Positions 36,544 through 47,645 of a stretch of 63,936 nt of DNA are shown piece by piece. A model generated the notes under the pieces. The model was given only the letters and a program-made list of their open reading frames with translations. It had not been told where the DNA came from and did not search any database. Made by a program: the position numbers and the translations under genes. The stretch spans positions 1 through 63,936 of the forward strand of contig JAMPAT010000014.1 of the NCBI GenBank assembly GCA_023667095.1. Reading direction: 5' to 3'. Every line of letters starts with the position of its first letter. Positions within the stretch are counted from its first letter, which is position 1. Origin of the DNA: Bacteroidales bacterium. Its GTDB lineage: Bacteria > Bacteroidota > Bacteroidia > Bacteroidales > UBA932.

Positions 36544-38760
36544 TCATACATTAACATCCTCCACCTCAACAAAATAAACATAAAGAGGAGTGCCGTCTGC
36601 AGCTTCCGGGTGACTGTCCAGGATTTCAGTGACAGAGATTGTACCGTCAAGGCGGTCACCGATGCTGTAGAGCAGATACTCTTCATCACCATTCCATACA
36701 ATCTTGGGATAGCCGGACTTCTGCATGGTCTTGGCATCATACAGATTATTCACGCCCGTGAGAGTATAACATTCAGCCTCAGCCGATTGATTGTTGTAGT
36801 CGTATAGAATCAGAAAACTTGCAGTAAACACCTGCTGGGTATGTCTATAGACGGCACCTGGGCGTCCGGCATTGAACCTGACATTGTAGAGACGGTTCCT
36901 CAATATCCAGTCTTTATGCTCCCTGGACCTATAGCAGCAGATGGCCACTGATTCTCGACGGTACTTGCCTTCAGCATCCTTAAGAGCACTCGTCAATGCC
37001 ATACTTCGGGAAACCTGCTGTCCCCAAAGAAGCCCATTGTAATACAAATACGGCTCAGTACCGAGATGATATTCCTTGATTATAAAGTCTTTGCTTAAAT
37101 CTGCCAGCAACACGGCATTCTCCATAAACGCATCACGTTCAAGACCAAGCATAAGGAGACCATAATGGTCCTCTCCCCTCTCATACGGGCAGAAGACCTT
37201 TCCATTCAATTTTCTGAAATGCTTATCTACGACCGCCTCAATATCTCCGGAATTACGCTGCTGAAGCAGATAAAAATCATGTTCCGAATCTATATACTTG
37301 ATAAAATCTGTCCGGAACTGCTCTTTTGCGTGCAACTTGAACCTGGCTCTAACGCTCTCCGAACGGCTGATGTATGCATATAATACAAACAAGAAATTTA
37401 TATCATACATCCTTAGGAACAATGTATCACGGTCAAATATGCGGTTGCGGAACTGGTAATTCTTTTGAAACTCATCAGACTGCAAGTGCAGCTCCGGTGA
37501 CATGAAATCATATCCGCTCCTTACACTTCCGCTGATGAAAAAGTTTGGAGTAATATTGTATCCCTCAGTAAGTTCATCACGGTACTTCAGATGTTCCTTC
37601 CTGCGATGATACCAATCAATCTGTGTCTGAATTATATTCTTGGCATAAGTGTACTGTTTGAACAAAGAATCACCCTTAGGAACAGCACCCTCCTTGTAAT
37701 ATTTACTGTCACCGACATAATAGACCTGCCGTGATGAAGTCGTAAGGGACATCCCTTTGAAAAGATGGTCCACAATCTTCCCGTCCTGCTGCTTCACCAG
37801 GTTCTTAGGCGCGTCCAGATCCCCCAACAGAGTCTCAACCATATCCTCAAAGACAACATTGAAATCCCTTATGAGAAGATACTCCTCCCTTTCCTTAGCA
37901 CTATGGACATTGTTTATCCTTGAAGCAAACAGGTATAGATGCTCCCACAAGCGTACCAGTTTTTCGTTGAAATAATTATTTCTCAGAGTATTGAGACGTT
38001 TGCGTATCGCCCCGTTCTCCAGCTTTCTCTTGAATTCCTTATCTGAAATCAGACTATATGGCTGCTCAACAACAAATCTAAAGTGATACTCATTATTGAT
38101 ATATCTGAGGGTATTGAAAAACAAGACGAGCAGTTCTTCATCATAATTGACCTCTTTTCTCCTGTTCACCACATAAGGATAAATAACGCTCCTATCCTTT
38201 AGGACCGGCTGATGAAGACGTATTGTCCGGCCCCAATTCACCTTATTAAAACCCGAATGCCGTTGCTTATATATCATTACAAACAGATTATGGTTTTCGC
38301 TATAAAAGTCACGCAGAGACAATATTATGTCCATCAAAGACATCTCCGTCTTTCCGCTTTTGGAACTGATGACATTCTGGGCAGCCCTGGTCTCAGCAAC
38401 AACAGTATCATGCTCGCGCTTACGGTACTTCTCTATCGCCTGGTAAAGATATATAGGCAAATCATTTATGACATCCGCTTTCCAATTGTTCTCCTTAAGA
38501 AGCTCTGCAATATTATCAGAATCGTCCAAAGGCCTATCCTCAGGCAAGTCTACACATCCGAACCCTTTTCCCCAGATATAGAACACTTTCGGAAGGATAA
38601 ATACGTGCGAATACTTTTGATTATAATAATATCCTACACAGTCAAGTACAGCTTTTTCATCTTTGAGATGACCACGAAAAATAACATTGGAGTGGTCTTT
38701 CCCAAAGACTGATTCAAGCAAAGTTCGCTTATAAGCCTTACCTTCGAAAAACAGAATCAT
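36544..38760 (-). CDS. LlaJI/McrC-like restriction nuclease
   Basis: The protein has 738 residues. A central PD-(D/E)XK core is suggested by DFNVVFEDMVETLLGD (acidic helix) followed by KIVDHLF and QVYYVGDSKYYK (Asp349-Ser-Lys351). The rest is an alpha/beta region without a motor. Its start shares one base with the stop of the McrB-like gene, so the two form a pair like LlaJI R1/R2 or McrB/McrC. In those systems the NTPase moves on DNA and this subunit cuts. Confidence 0.75.
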   Translation of the reverse strand: MILFFEGKAYKRTLLESVFGKDHSNVIFRGHLKDEKAVLDCVGYYYNQKYSHVFILPKVFYIWGKGFGCVDLPEDRPLDDSDNIAELLKENNWKADVINDLPIYLYQAIEKYRKREHDTVVAETRAAQNVISSKSGKTEMSLMDIILSLRDFYSENHNLFVMIYKQRHSGFNKVNWGRTIRLHQPVLKDRSVIYPYVVNRRKEVNYDEELLVLFFNTLRYINNEYHFRFVVEQPYSLISDKEFKRKLENGAIRKRLNTLRNNYFNEKLVRLWEHLYLFASRINNVHSAKEREEYLLIRDFNVVFEDMVETLLGDLDAPKNLVKQQDGKIVDHLFKGMSLTTSSRQVYYVGDSKYYKEGAVPKGDSLFKQYTYAKNIIQTQIDWYHRRKEHLKYRDELTEGYNITPNFFISGSVRSGYDFMSPELHLQSDEFQKNYQFRNRIFDRDTLFLRMYDINFLFVLYAYISRSESVRARFKLHAKEQFRTDFIKYIDSEHDFYLLQQRNSGDIEAVVDKHFRKLNGKVFCPYERGEDHYGLLMLGLERDAFMENAVLLADLSKDFIIKEYHLGTEPYLYYNGLLWGQQVSRSMALTSALKDAEGKYRRESVAICCYRSREHKDWILRNRLYNVRFNAGRPGAVYRHTQQVFTASFLILYDYNNQSAEAECYTLTGVNNLYDAKTMQKSGYPKIVWNGDEEYLLYSIGDRLDGTISVTEILDSHPEAADGTPLYVYFVEVEDVNV

Positions 38761-40625
38761 TATGCTCTGAGCGTTGGTGTTTCTTCAGCTATATTATTCT
38801 CCTCCTTCAGATTCCTTGCCTTGCAGACGTCTTCAACAAAACGGACAATAGGCTGAATATCATCAGATTCACACAAATCCTCAAAGAACATATTCTCAGC
38901 ATCTGTCCCAAAGAATGTCCTAATGAAGTCATCATTGTCCTTAAACACATCATTGAACAAGAAGAACAGAACCTTATCACGGAAAGTTTTCAAATCAATG
39001 ATATCTCCAACCTTCGCCTGAGCAAACCTGTTTCCGATAATCTTGTTAGTAGAATTGGTTTCACGCTTTATGTAGCCGTTCAATCCTTCAAGAACTTTAT
39101 CCCAAGAATATAGATGCTGGTCATCTAATTCAAGTTTGAATTTGGCTGCATCCTCATAGTTGACCTTGACATACTCCATCTCCCACCTTCTCTTGAATGC
39201 ACTGTCAATCGGGAACAGACTCTGATCGGAAGTATTCATGGTAGCCAGGATATAGAGGTTATCCGGCAAAGCCATGAGACTGAAATCGAATATATCCTCC
39301 TCCGGTTTATATATATTCCTTATTGTAGACTCATACTCATCATTCACAATGTATTGCTGCAAATACTTTGCAATGTCAGTATCAGCATTGACAGCATATT
39401 TGGAATATCCGGCATACTCATCAGCACGCCTGTCAAGCAACTGGAATATATCTCCAAAAATCTGCGCACAGTTTCCCCTATTAAGCTCCTCAATCACCAG
39501 GAACGTCTTCTTGTCAGGATTGTTCCATGCATAAACATAAGACTTCAAAAACACTTGTGGGACAAAAGAATAGGTAATCTGAGAATCATCCGTTCCACAC
39601 ATTGTAGGTTTATAGCATCCGACAAAGCTGGCATAGTCCGTATCCGGATGAAACGTTATTCGGAAACTCTTGTTTCCCTGAACATAATCATTCTCTACCG
39701 CATGCGACTTTCCCGTACCTAGGGCTCCGTAGAAGATAATTTGATAAGGATCATTTAATTTATTGTTATCTATTTCTTGCAGTGCAGAATCTTCCTGATA
39801 CAACACTATCTTTTTTGAAGATAAATTAAGTGTCGTGTCAACCATTTCTTTATAATCCTCTAACGATTCTCCACTATTATTGGAGAACACATTATTCTCT
39901 ATAGTAAGAAACGGATGAAGCCCTTCCCTTACAAAGGATTTAAAAACCCTAAAAGGTCCAACATCTTCCTGCTCATCTTTAGCAACAACATTATCGTTAT
40001 TAAATATATTACAATAAATACCTACTTGCTGAAATAAAATTTCCTGTCCCTGAGCACGAATTTTAAATTGAGTTTCCTCTGAAAAAGCAGTTAAAATTTG
40101 CTTGAGTCCTATACTCAAATCATTATGCGAGGGTGAATTATTAAGCCACAAAGTTATTTCACTTTTCAAAATTTCATTTGGCCATGCAGATAAATACAAA
40201 TCAATATATTTCATATTCAAGGCAAACTTCATTACCTTTCTAAATCGTTCTCCTCCAGTCCTTTCTTTTGTATATGTAGTTGGATAATCAACATAGGAGA
40301 TCTGAGACAAATGAAACATTAAGCCTAAACCAACCTGCAAGGCTTCAAGTTGCGAAGTCAACAATGGATTATTATCTAGTACATCATCATTAAGAGAATA
40401 ATTATCTACAATCCACTTTTTATACGAATCTTTCAAAACCAGTTTCTTCTTCCCATTGGATTGCTCAACTTCATCTGCATATATAATGTAACTTTTCTTC
40501 CCATTTGCACAATACAAAAGGTATGAAAGAGCAACAACCGACGCAATACCGCTCAAAGAAGATTTTATACCAAGACGACAATCTAGTTCATTTCTTTGTG
40601 CTATTATAGATGGCAACTTTATCAT
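38760..40625 (-). CDS. McrB-like AAA+ GTPase/ATPase restriction subunit
   Basis: The protein has 621 residues. The N-terminal 280 residues are a variable DNA-recognition-type region. The AAA+ core has Walker A FYGALGTGKSH near 300, Walker B with the McrB signature FLVIEELNRGNCAQIFGD near 378, and ATMNTSDQSLFPIDSAFKRRW near 463 (the McrB NTSD nucleotide-specificity motif and arginine fingers). It would form a ring that translocates and activates the nuclease encoded next. It overlaps the cytosine methylase stop by 4 bases (ATGA type). Confidence 0.9.
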   Translation of the reverse strand: MIKLPSIIAQRNELDCRLGIKSSLSGIASVVALSYLLYCANGKKSYIIYADEVEQSNGKKKLVLKDSYKKWIVDNYSLNDDVLDNNPLLTSQLEALQVGLGLMFHLSQISYVDYPTTYTKERTGGERFRKVMKFALNMKYIDLYLSAWPNEILKSEITLWLNNSPSHNDLSIGLKQILTAFSEETQFKIRAQGQEILFQQVGIYCNIFNNDNVVAKDEQEDVGPFRVFKSFVREGLHPFLTIENNVFSNNSGESLEDYKEMVDTTLNLSSKKIVLYQEDSALQEIDNNKLNDPYQIIFYGALGTGKSHAVENDYVQGNKSFRITFHPDTDYASFVGCYKPTMCGTDDSQITYSFVPQVFLKSYVYAWNNPDKKTFLVIEELNRGNCAQIFGDIFQLLDRRADEYAGYSKYAVNADTDIAKYLQQYIVNDEYESTIRNIYKPEEDIFDFSLMALPDNLYILATMNTSDQSLFPIDSAFKRRWEMEYVKVNYEDAAKFKLELDDQHLYSWDKVLEGLNGYIKRETNSTNKIIGNRFAQAKVGDIIDLKTFRDKVLFFLFNDVFKDNDDFIRTFFGTDAENMFFEDLCESDDIQPIVRFVEDVCKARNLKEENNIAEETPTLRA

Positions 40626-41689
40626 AAGCTATCTTTTAGTTCATTATTAATTATTACTTTCGCTATTGCATATGACAAATATGGAGGAACAGCATTCCCA
40701 ACCTGTTTCATTTGACATGTTTTACTCCCATAAAAACGGAATGTATCAGGAAATGTTTGAATTCTAGCGGCTTCACGAACCGTTAAACACCTATCCAGAA
40801 TAGGGTGAGTAAAACGTCCTGAAGAAGGAGTATCAAAACGAGTTGTTATTGTGGAAGCGACTCCATCCTCCAAAAGGCGAGACCAAGTTCCGCTATATAT
40901 AGATCTTGTTCTATGCTCTGGTGGTAACGCTTCTCTACCTGCCCCTTTAGGAATTAAAGACAATCTTTCTAAAGCCACATCAGAATGTGACGTTGCAACA
41001 TGATTATACAAAACAGATGCCCCTTTACGCAAGAAACATTGGAGCTTTGACTCTGGTTCTTTATCATAAGATGACACATCTTTACCTTCTCCAGATGCAA
41101 TGAATGGTAAATCATATATCGCATCTTTTACCGTATTGCTTTCCCCTGTTGCCTCAGGTAAAGTCACCTCTAGACTATTTAATTGTCCAATAAAAATAGC
41201 TCGGCGTCTATCTTGTGGAACCCCAAAATCAACAGCACGCAAAACTCCATATGTTATATCGTAGCCAATTAATTTAAAAGATTGAACTATTTCATCTTTA
41301 AAAAAACCACCTGATGTCGTTATAATCTCTGGTACATTCTCTAAAACAAAATACTTAGGCCTAAACTCATCAACAAATTGAACAAACGACTGGAACAAAA
41401 AATTCCTATCATCATTTAAACTAAGTCTCTTACCTTTTTGAGAAAATCCCTGACAAGGTGGTCCGCCAACAACAACATCAATCCTAGGATGTTTTACATG
41501 TAACTCTTTAAAATTAACATTCCGTATATCATCAGCATATACATCTGTAAAGGGATGATTAAGTTTATATGAATTAGCTATTTCTTTATTGTATTCAATT
41601 CCAATAGATACTTCACAACCTGCCCAGATAAAACCCTGAGATAGGCCACCAACACCACAAAACAAATCAGCTACTTTTAAAGGTTCCAT
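40622..41689 (-). CDS. DNA cytosine-5 methyltransferase
   Basis: The protein has 355 residues with the full m5C set. Motif I is [13 protein letters not shown]. Motif IV is [12 protein letters not shown] with nucleophile Cys79. Motif VI is FVLENVPEI. Motif VIII is [10 protein letters not shown]. Then come a target-recognition region (about 200-280) and motifs IX/X ([19 protein letters not shown], [15 protein letters not shown]). It protects host DNA for the adjacent LlaJI-type nuclease. It overlaps the upstream methylase by 13 bases. Confidence 0.95.
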   Translation of the reverse strand: MEPLKVADLFCGVGGLSQGFIWAGCEVSIGIEYNKEIANSYKLNHPFTDVYADDIRNVNFKELHVKHPRIDVVVGGPPCQGFSQKGKRLSLNDDRNFLFQSFVQFVDEFRPKYFVLENVPEIITTSGGFFKDEIVQSFKLIGYDITYGVLRAVDFGVPQDRRRAIFIGQLNSLEVTLPEATGESNTVKDAIYDLPFIASGEGKDVSSYDKEPESKLQCFLRKGASVLYNHVATSHSDVALERLSLIPKGAGREALPPEHRTRSIYSGTWSRLLEDGVASTITTRFDTPSSGRFTHPILDRCLTVREAARIQTFPDTFRFYGSKTCQMKQVGNAVPPYLSYAIAKVIINNELKDSL

Positions 41690-42447
41690 GATTTAATACG
41701 ATTAGCCGCTATATCAAAATATTCTGGCGAAAGCTCAATACCAATAAATTTTCTATCAGAGTCAAGAGCAGCGACACCTGTAGTTCCACTTCCCATAAAT
41801 GGATCTAATACAACATCATTTTCATTACTTAATAGAGTAATGAAATGTTTCATTAACGCCAACGGCTTCTGAGTAGGATGTTTGCCAAATTTCCGCTCTG
41901 ATTTCATTATAGTTGATGTTTCAATAAAATCATGCATAGGTTTTCCATTATTATTAAAAGTTCCAGTTGTACCTTCATTAATAAAATAAGCCCAACTCTC
42001 GGTAGAATTTAAGAAATGCAAATTCATATTACGTGGCATTGGATTTTTTTTATGCCAAGTACCAACTGTTTTATAGTAGAATTTATGAGAAACTGCTATC
42101 TCTATAATTGTTTCTATTTTAATTACTGACATAAACAGTATGAGCGTTCCGCGCTTTTTAAGGACACGATGACACTCTGATAAAAAATTATCCATCAATC
42201 TTTTCCATTCATAGAATTCCAAATCATCCCACCCAGAATATGCAAAATGATTTTCTCTCATCTTTTTTAAATTGGTACCCCTCTGATGCATAAAAACTCC
42301 TAAATTATAAGGAGGATCTGTTAATATTAAATCTACGCTATTACTTGGAATAAGTTTCATTGCATCCAAACAATCAGCATTATAAAGTATGACTGTAGAT
42401 AGACTGTCATACTCTGAAAGCAAAATTGAATGCGTACTATTTTCCAT
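41677..42447 (-). CDS. Beta-class amino-methyltransferase (N6-adenine or N4-cytosine)
   Basis: The protein has 256 residues from the ATG at 42447 ([10 protein letters not shown]). Motif IV LTDPPYN (Asp44-Tyr47) comes before motif [12 protein letters not shown] (near 215), the beta-class order. [14 protein letters not shown] precedes motif I as usual. DPPY favours adenine N6, but N4-cytosine is possible. It is the first gene of the LlaJI-like operon. Known LlaJI uses two m5C methylases, so having one amino-methylase here is different. An asymmetric target methylated differently on each strand is a plausible reading. Confidence 0.9.
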   Translation of the reverse strand: MENSTHSILLSEYDSLSTVILYNADCLDAMKLIPSNSVDLILTDPPYNLGVFMHQRGTNLKKMRENHFAYSGWDDLEFYEWKRLMDNFLSECHRVLKKRGTLILFMSVIKIETIIEIAVSHKFYYKTVGTWHKKNPMPRNMNLHFLNSTESWAYFINEGTTGTFNNNGKPMHDFIETSTIMKSERKFGKHPTQKPLALMKHFITLLSNENDVVLDPFMGSGTTGVAALDSDRKFIGIELSPEYFDIAANRIKSWNL

Positions 42448-42555
42448 AACACTCAAACATAAATTGCAGCTCTGACAGGAGACCAACCATATATGCAACT
42501 ACAATATTTATGTTAAACCAGCAAGGCCTTGTCAGCAATTAATGCATATTATTTA

Positions 42556-42563
42556 CAAAGTTA
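42556..42563 (-). promoter_or_regulatory. -7 box for the LlaJI-like operon
   Basis: TAACTTTG on the minus strand, about 110 bases before the first gene. No good -33 box was seen. Confidence 0.4.
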
Positions 42564-42687
42564 GATAAAAAAAAGCAACTATGTTATCATAATTAGCACA
42601 ATTACTCTTATAACATAAACGTCACAAGCACTAAGCCTCTGAACCTATTTTTCTTAATACCAATTAACATTATTTCTTTTTCACCCA

Positions 42688-45600
42688 TCACATCTCATGA
42701 CACACCCACAATTCATCTTTCTCTTCTTTAAAGGAAGAGATGAATCCTGTCTTTTGCAATTCCGCCAACAACTGTGCGTTCAAAGGATTATTTGTCAACT
42801 TGCTTACTTCTTCTTTATCACAAATGTACGCATAAGCTCCTCCTATGGTCAAGAGGAACTGCGCAATGCTATCATGACTGTCAACCCCATTTCTGACAAG
42901 AGAGGTTACTAATTGAATTTTCCGTTCCTCATCATTTGAAATCTTTAACAGCTGCTCCAGGACATCATCGTCAACATTTACCTGTTGCTTTTGAGAGAAG
43001 ACTTCAATAGACAGATCAGCCAAAGGCTGAGAATTTTGCAACACATCAACAGGAATTATACCTATGATATTATATTTATCGTCCAAGTCAAATTTGCCTC
43101 GCGCTAAAATCTCGTAAGCATTATCTTCATTGAAATTGTATTTTAAATCAAGGTTTTTCACGAACTTCTCAGAATGATACACTATATACTCAACAAAATC
43201 TTCACTTCCATTCATTACATTAAGAATTTCCTGACTAAATGGAACCCTACCGTTATCAATAAGTATTTTCAACCTGTCGGTGTCAAGATGCCGCAATCGG
43301 TTAATATCTGGAAAATTTCCACTAAAAGACTTCAGCAATTTTCCATAGTTCTCCAAATCCAAGGCATCACTGCCAAATAACGAAGAATACAATTCATCTT
43401 TATTGTCCAAAATCTCTGGATAAGTCTCTTTCGAAAGTTCAGTTGCATAGTGATTGACATACCCGTTCAGTTCTTCACACAATCCACTCTTACAAGTGTA
43501 ATAGAATGACACATTTTCCCAAGTCGGCAGTATAACTTTTGTCCCGACTGCCATATCATATTCAGTCTTCTTAATATCGGCAAAACTATCAATATGATTA
43601 TGTTGGCCTGTCAAATACGCAATTTTTACATCAGAATCAATATTGGTATTAGTCAACAAATATATCAGAGCGTCTGGGCTTTCATCTTTATTTTCATCCT
43701 TAAAACATTGAATTGCCGTAGAGATATTCTCTTCAACATAGCTGACAAGCGATTCATTGTTTGTAGCTTTTATACGTGTATAGTTCAGATTTCCAGCTGT
43801 CAACGTCTTATCTTCAGGATGAAGTTGCTTTGCTACAAGAAGCAGATTTTCAAGATTTATGTCATAGCAGTCATATTCAATAACATAATCAAGCAAATCT
43901 TCTGAAGCACCGCATAATTCAACAAAGTGGCTCCCGGAAGCCAATTCTGAAGCTTTTTCCAATGAAATGTCACCGCAATGTTCTGCCAAGAACTTGTAAT
44001 TGTCATTAAGCCATGCTTGCTGCATTTGTCCAAGTTTGGGACAGAACTTCAAGTAAGCATCTATTAGAATGTCCCTTTCATCAACGTTATCCCAAGCGAC
44101 AATATTGTCCCACGAATTTTCATATCCTATATAATGGCTGAAAACCTTATCCTGATGTTTACCGTCAGTATAATATTGTGACAGGAACTGAAGTGGAGCA
44201 TTGACACATTCCAAACGAGACATCATATGGTCAAATTTTTCACTGTGCATACTGTCTGATGCAAGATAATCCAACAAGTCTATATTGAGTATGGCATCAC
44301 TCTCAAACATATATCCTTGCAGTTCCATGACGAAATTGTCTATCTTATCTATATGATAGTCATAAGGCAGTCCTCTTTCTGTCCTCATGGCTAACAGAAG
44401 TTCTCTATCTCCATGCGAGACCATACCTTCATAGAAATATGACATATAGTCGTAATAATTTTCATCAATGTAACCTCTTCGCAAAAACACATCCAGCATA
44501 GGAGGTAATCCAAGCTTTCTGTACTCCTCGTTTCCTCCCAATTTATACTGTTTAAACAGTTCTTTTAATTTCAGTGACTTTACTTTATTTCTTTCAAGTT
44601 GAATGCGTCTCCGTTCTCTTTCGAAGTAAGCAACTCCTTTTTCTAATCGTTCTATTCTTTCAGAATAGTTGACTTCTTTATCAATTTGTTTAAAATCAAT
44701 TGATTTTGATTCCGTATCGTTATAATTTTTATAATTATAATAACTGTTATAGCGATATGTTATTTCTTTATCTTCTAACAACTTAGAGAACAATGATTCA
44801 TTACTGGCAATTTCATCAAAAGAACAATAACGACCTTTTACATTAACAGATACAGGCTTATTTGACAGAGTATGCCAAAGTTTAAACAGAAACAAACGTC
44901 TCAAATCATCCTTACTAAATACAATATCCTGCTTGAAAATCAGTTCCTTTTCAGAAAGCTCTTCTTCTAATTTTTCAATATTCTTCAAAGCTCCTATGAC
45001 AAATTTATGTTTACTGCTGAAGCATTCATACACCTTACCCTCTCTACGCTGTAACAATGCGAAATCCTGAGGATAATAATTTTTATAAACAATCATCGCA
45101 AGCAACTTGGTTTTGTCCAACAGAGCACCATCTGATGCACATAGCCTATCTCTATACTGCCTATATTCATTAACAATATTTGTCAATATCCGCATGTCCT
45201 GTATAAAAAATGCAATCTCCGACAAGTCTTCAACGCTGGTAATATCGCTTCCACATCCGTTGCTGTCAAGAGCCTCTTTGAGCTTAGCTTTTGAATTAGA
45301 CGAATCAATAACAGGAATAACAGTTACTATATAATCAAAAAATTTAGGCCTTTCTTCATCTTTAAAGACATCATCCCTGATAGCATAAATAAAAGTAATA
45401 TGTCTACCAACTATTTTGGATTCATTGACAAGCCGATTAAGCTCACGCAGCTTCAGAAAAATATTTGGCGTTCCGAATCTGTCCAAATCTTCAATGATGA
45501 CAACATCATAATCAGTCACCTGAAAGAAATACAGGATTTCATCAAGATGCCTGTTAAAGATAGAATTGTCTTTTACAATCTCTATTTCTCCATCTTTCAG

Positions 45601-46263
45601 GTTCAATTTATTCAGTTTTGAATTGCTATATGATTTAAAGACATAATGTGCTATCGCAAACACCACAAACAACAGCCATCCAGAAGCGACAAAATCAAAA
45701 ACAGTATTCCATCTTCTTCCCCAATTGAAGACCTCTGCAATGGAATCAACTCGCGCAAATGAAGGTTCAAATACTATAAGAAAGCACAATACAGTAAGGA
45801 CACAGGCAAACGGATATCCCAATAATTCCCATTTTGATAAATTAACTATTCTTCTAAAACGTGAATTCGGGACTTTCCGGGTCTTTTCTCTGTATATAAT
45901 CTGCTGCAGAATACTATACTCTATTTTACGGTTAAGATTTTCCATCTGTTTCTCTTGCTTATCAGATCGTTCTTCATCAAAACCCGCATCTTGTCCATCT
46001 ACATCTTTCGCACTTGATAATATATCCTCCTCATTTGTTTGCAAAGTGGCAAGAGATATTGGCAAAAACTTGTGCCCTGATGCAAAATCATCCATAAGAG
46101 TGACAAGTACAGAACTCTTGCCTGAGCCAAAAGGTCCTGTAAGAGCAATATTTCTTATATGCTTCTTTTCTGCCAAAGACAGAGCTTCCTTTAATTCCTC
46201 AGCAGATTTGTAGGCTGCATCCGTTTTATTCAATTTCTTCGGAAGTAGTGTTTCAATTGCCAT
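42688..46263 (-). CDS. YobI-type membrane P-loop NTPase
   Basis: The protein has 1191 residues. Walker A is TGPFGSGKSS (residues about 42-51). A long insert with two membrane segments follows near 150-165 (FACVLTVLCFLIVF) and 192-210 (ASGWLLFVVFAIAHYVF). Walker B is DVVIIEDLDRF near 255, close to the KAP/STAND style. The remaining 800 residues are helical, repeat-like and rich in Asp/Asn/Tyr. The layout suits a membrane-anchored sensor NTPase, found among defence genes in gut Bacteroidetes. The sensing target is not known. It is probably monocistronic. Confidence 0.8.
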   Translation of the reverse strand: MAIETLLPKKLNKTDAAYKSAEELKEALSLAEKKHIRNIALTGPFGSGKSSVLVTLMDDFASGHKFLPISLATLQTNEEDILSSAKDVDGQDAGFDEERSDKQEKQMENLNRKIEYSILQQIIYREKTRKVPNSRFRRIVNLSKWELLGYPFACVLTVLCFLIVFEPSFARVDSIAEVFNWGRRWNTVFDFVASGWLLFVVFAIAHYVFKSYSNSKLNKLNLKDGEIEIVKDNSIFNRHLDEILYFFQVTDYDVVIIEDLDRFGTPNIFLKLRELNRLVNESKIVGRHITFIYAIRDDVFKDEERPKFFDYIVTVIPVIDSSNSKAKLKEALDSNGCGSDITSVEDLSEIAFFIQDMRILTNIVNEYRQYRDRLCASDGALLDKTKLLAMIVYKNYYPQDFALLQRREGKVYECFSSKHKFVIGALKNIEKLEEELSEKELIFKQDIVFSKDDLRRLFLFKLWHTLSNKPVSVNVKGRYCSFDEIASNESLFSKLLEDKEITYRYNSYYNYKNYNDTESKSIDFKQIDKEVNYSERIERLEKGVAYFERERRRIQLERNKVKSLKLKELFKQYKLGGNEEYRKLGLPPMLDVFLRRGYIDENYYDYMSYFYEGMVSHGDRELLLAMRTERGLPYDYHIDKIDNFVMELQGYMFESDAILNIDLLDYLASDSMHSEKFDHMMSRLECVNAPLQFLSQYYTDGKHQDKVFSHYIGYENSWDNIVAWDNVDERDILIDAYLKFCPKLGQMQQAWLNDNYKFLAEHCGDISLEKASELASGSHFVELCGASEDLLDYVIEYDCYDINLENLLLVAKQLHPEDKTLTAGNLNYTRIKATNNESLVSYVEENISTAIQCFKDENKDESPDALIYLLTNTNIDSDVKIAYLTGQHNHIDSFADIKKTEYDMAVGTKVILPTWENVSFYYTCKSGLCEELNGYVNHYATELSKETYPEILDNKDELYSSLFGSDALDLENYGKLLKSFSGNFPDINRLRHLDTDRLKILIDNGRVPFSQEILNVMNGSEDFVEYIVYHSEKFVKNLDLKYNFNEDNAYEILARGKFDLDDKYNIIGIIPVDVLQNSQPLADLSIEVFSQKQQVNVDDDVLEQLLKISNDEERKIQLVTSLVRNGVDSHDSIAQFLLTIGGAYAYICDKEEVSKLTNNPLNAQLLAELQKTGFISSFKEEKDELWVCHEM

Positions 46264-46346
46264 ATCTCTTTATATTTTTTCAATCAAGCCATTGCTTCAC
46301 CTATTAAAGCTCACATTTAATCAAGCCTGACTGGTGTTTTAAAGCA

Positions 46347-46397
46347 ATGCCCCTATTGCATATACCCCCAATGGGCATAGCATTTCATACAAAGTTA
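46347..46397 (-). promoter_or_regulatory. Promoter box and leader hairpin of the YobI-type gene
   Basis: TAACTTTG (46390-46397, minus strand) fits a -7 box. Directly downstream of the expected start of transcription, ATGCCC (46347-46352) pairs with GGGCAT (46373-46378), extended by ATTG/CAAT with a 2-base bulge. The hairpin would sit at the very 5' end of the mRNA, about 85 bases before the start codon. Confidence 0.45.
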
Positions 46398-46644
46398 ACA
46401 CTTTATCACTTGTTACCTATAGTTATTGATGCTACTTTATATTTTATCAGCGAGATAATAGAATAAGAATTGCAAAATTGTTTCCAAACTTTTATCTTCT
46501 TAGTTCTGCCAAGCCTTCTTGCATATTCGAATTTTCTTCGTACTATGAGAGACATGGGAAAGATATAATTATAGAAACTAATTCTGTATAATATCGAATT
46601 CAGGTAAAATTCATACTAGTTTGTTTTCCATACAAATTTATGAT
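46398..46644. other. Gene-free spacer
   Basis: AT-rich; no gene or further motif recognised between the DUF6236 remnant and the YobI promoter. Confidence 0.4.
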
Positions 46645-47645
46645 TTAAAGAATATCATAATTTGTGTTTCTCATTCTTTTATCAACTAAAGCCAAATATT
46701 TAAGCCCTGTTTGATCTACTACACTTTCCGGCCTTTCAATCTTACACACAGAATAAATTGCTGACAATAATCCTGTAATTGCAGCGACTGAAGAGTTTTC
46801 AAATAAACCTATGGCTGCAGAAATAGTTCCACATATTGTCCCAAAGTTAATGCTACCTAGATGACTTTCATTCATTCTCGCAGATAACTCTTCTTTTTGC
46901 ATTTTCAACTCGTTCAAAGTGATTCTGAACATTTCCGACTCTAGAGGAATTGCTTGATCCAACACGATTGATTCAACTTTGTTTCTAAAGGCAATAAGCT
47001 GTTCGTGATGTTTTCTTTAAATCTTCTAAGATTTGCCAGGTCTATCTGTATAGGATATGGTATAAGATTTCTTAGTATCAAATCTCTTTTATACTGTCTA
47101 TTTCGTAATTCGGCATCATTATTTTGTGCATAAATCTGAGAAAAACTATAATCAATTTTATCCGTAGCTACTATAGATTGAATTTTATCTGCAATAACCG
47201 ATGACAATAAAAACATAAGATCATCAGCTGTTTTATTTTCTACATTATACCAACAATAATCTATACGCTCAGCAAGTCCTATCTCCATAAGATAAGCAAA
47301 AATCTCATTGTCAAATTTATTTGCATGCAGTTTACATTGACGGTGAATTTTATGTACTTGGTTTGAAAAAAATCTTCTACGTCTTTCTATTACATCATTT
47401 TTTGCACTCAAATACTCAATAAATTTTATGGAAATTTCATGTGGGTTATCAAGAATATACATAGGATTTATCGGGGTAATCAATTCTTGCTGAATTGCTT
47501 TTCGCATAAATGGACTATAGCGTTCCGGCTCGTTAAAATATTGTTCGGGAACAATAGAGTTCACATTATCATAATATAGCAAAGCTCGTATTGTCCAATT
47601 GTTTTGAGGCAAATTGATATATGGATAATATAACAAACTATTCAT
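46645..47645 (-). pseudogene. DUF6236-type protein, single frameshift
   Basis: The first frame (47645 to about 47014) starts MNSLLYYPYINLPQNNWTIRAL and contains ALLYYDNVNSIVPE and SPFMRKAIQQ, typical of DUF6236. Its natural continuation is in another frame: HHEQLIAFRNKVESIVLDQ, then ELKMQKEELSARM and a hydrophobic end (SINFGTICGTISAAIGLF). The switch lies at a short T-run (A-run on the coding strand) at 47011-47014, so one base has been lost or the run is slippery. Repaired, the protein would be about 330 residues with a C-terminal membrane-like segment. The function is unknown; such genes occur near defence loci. Confidence 0.65.
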
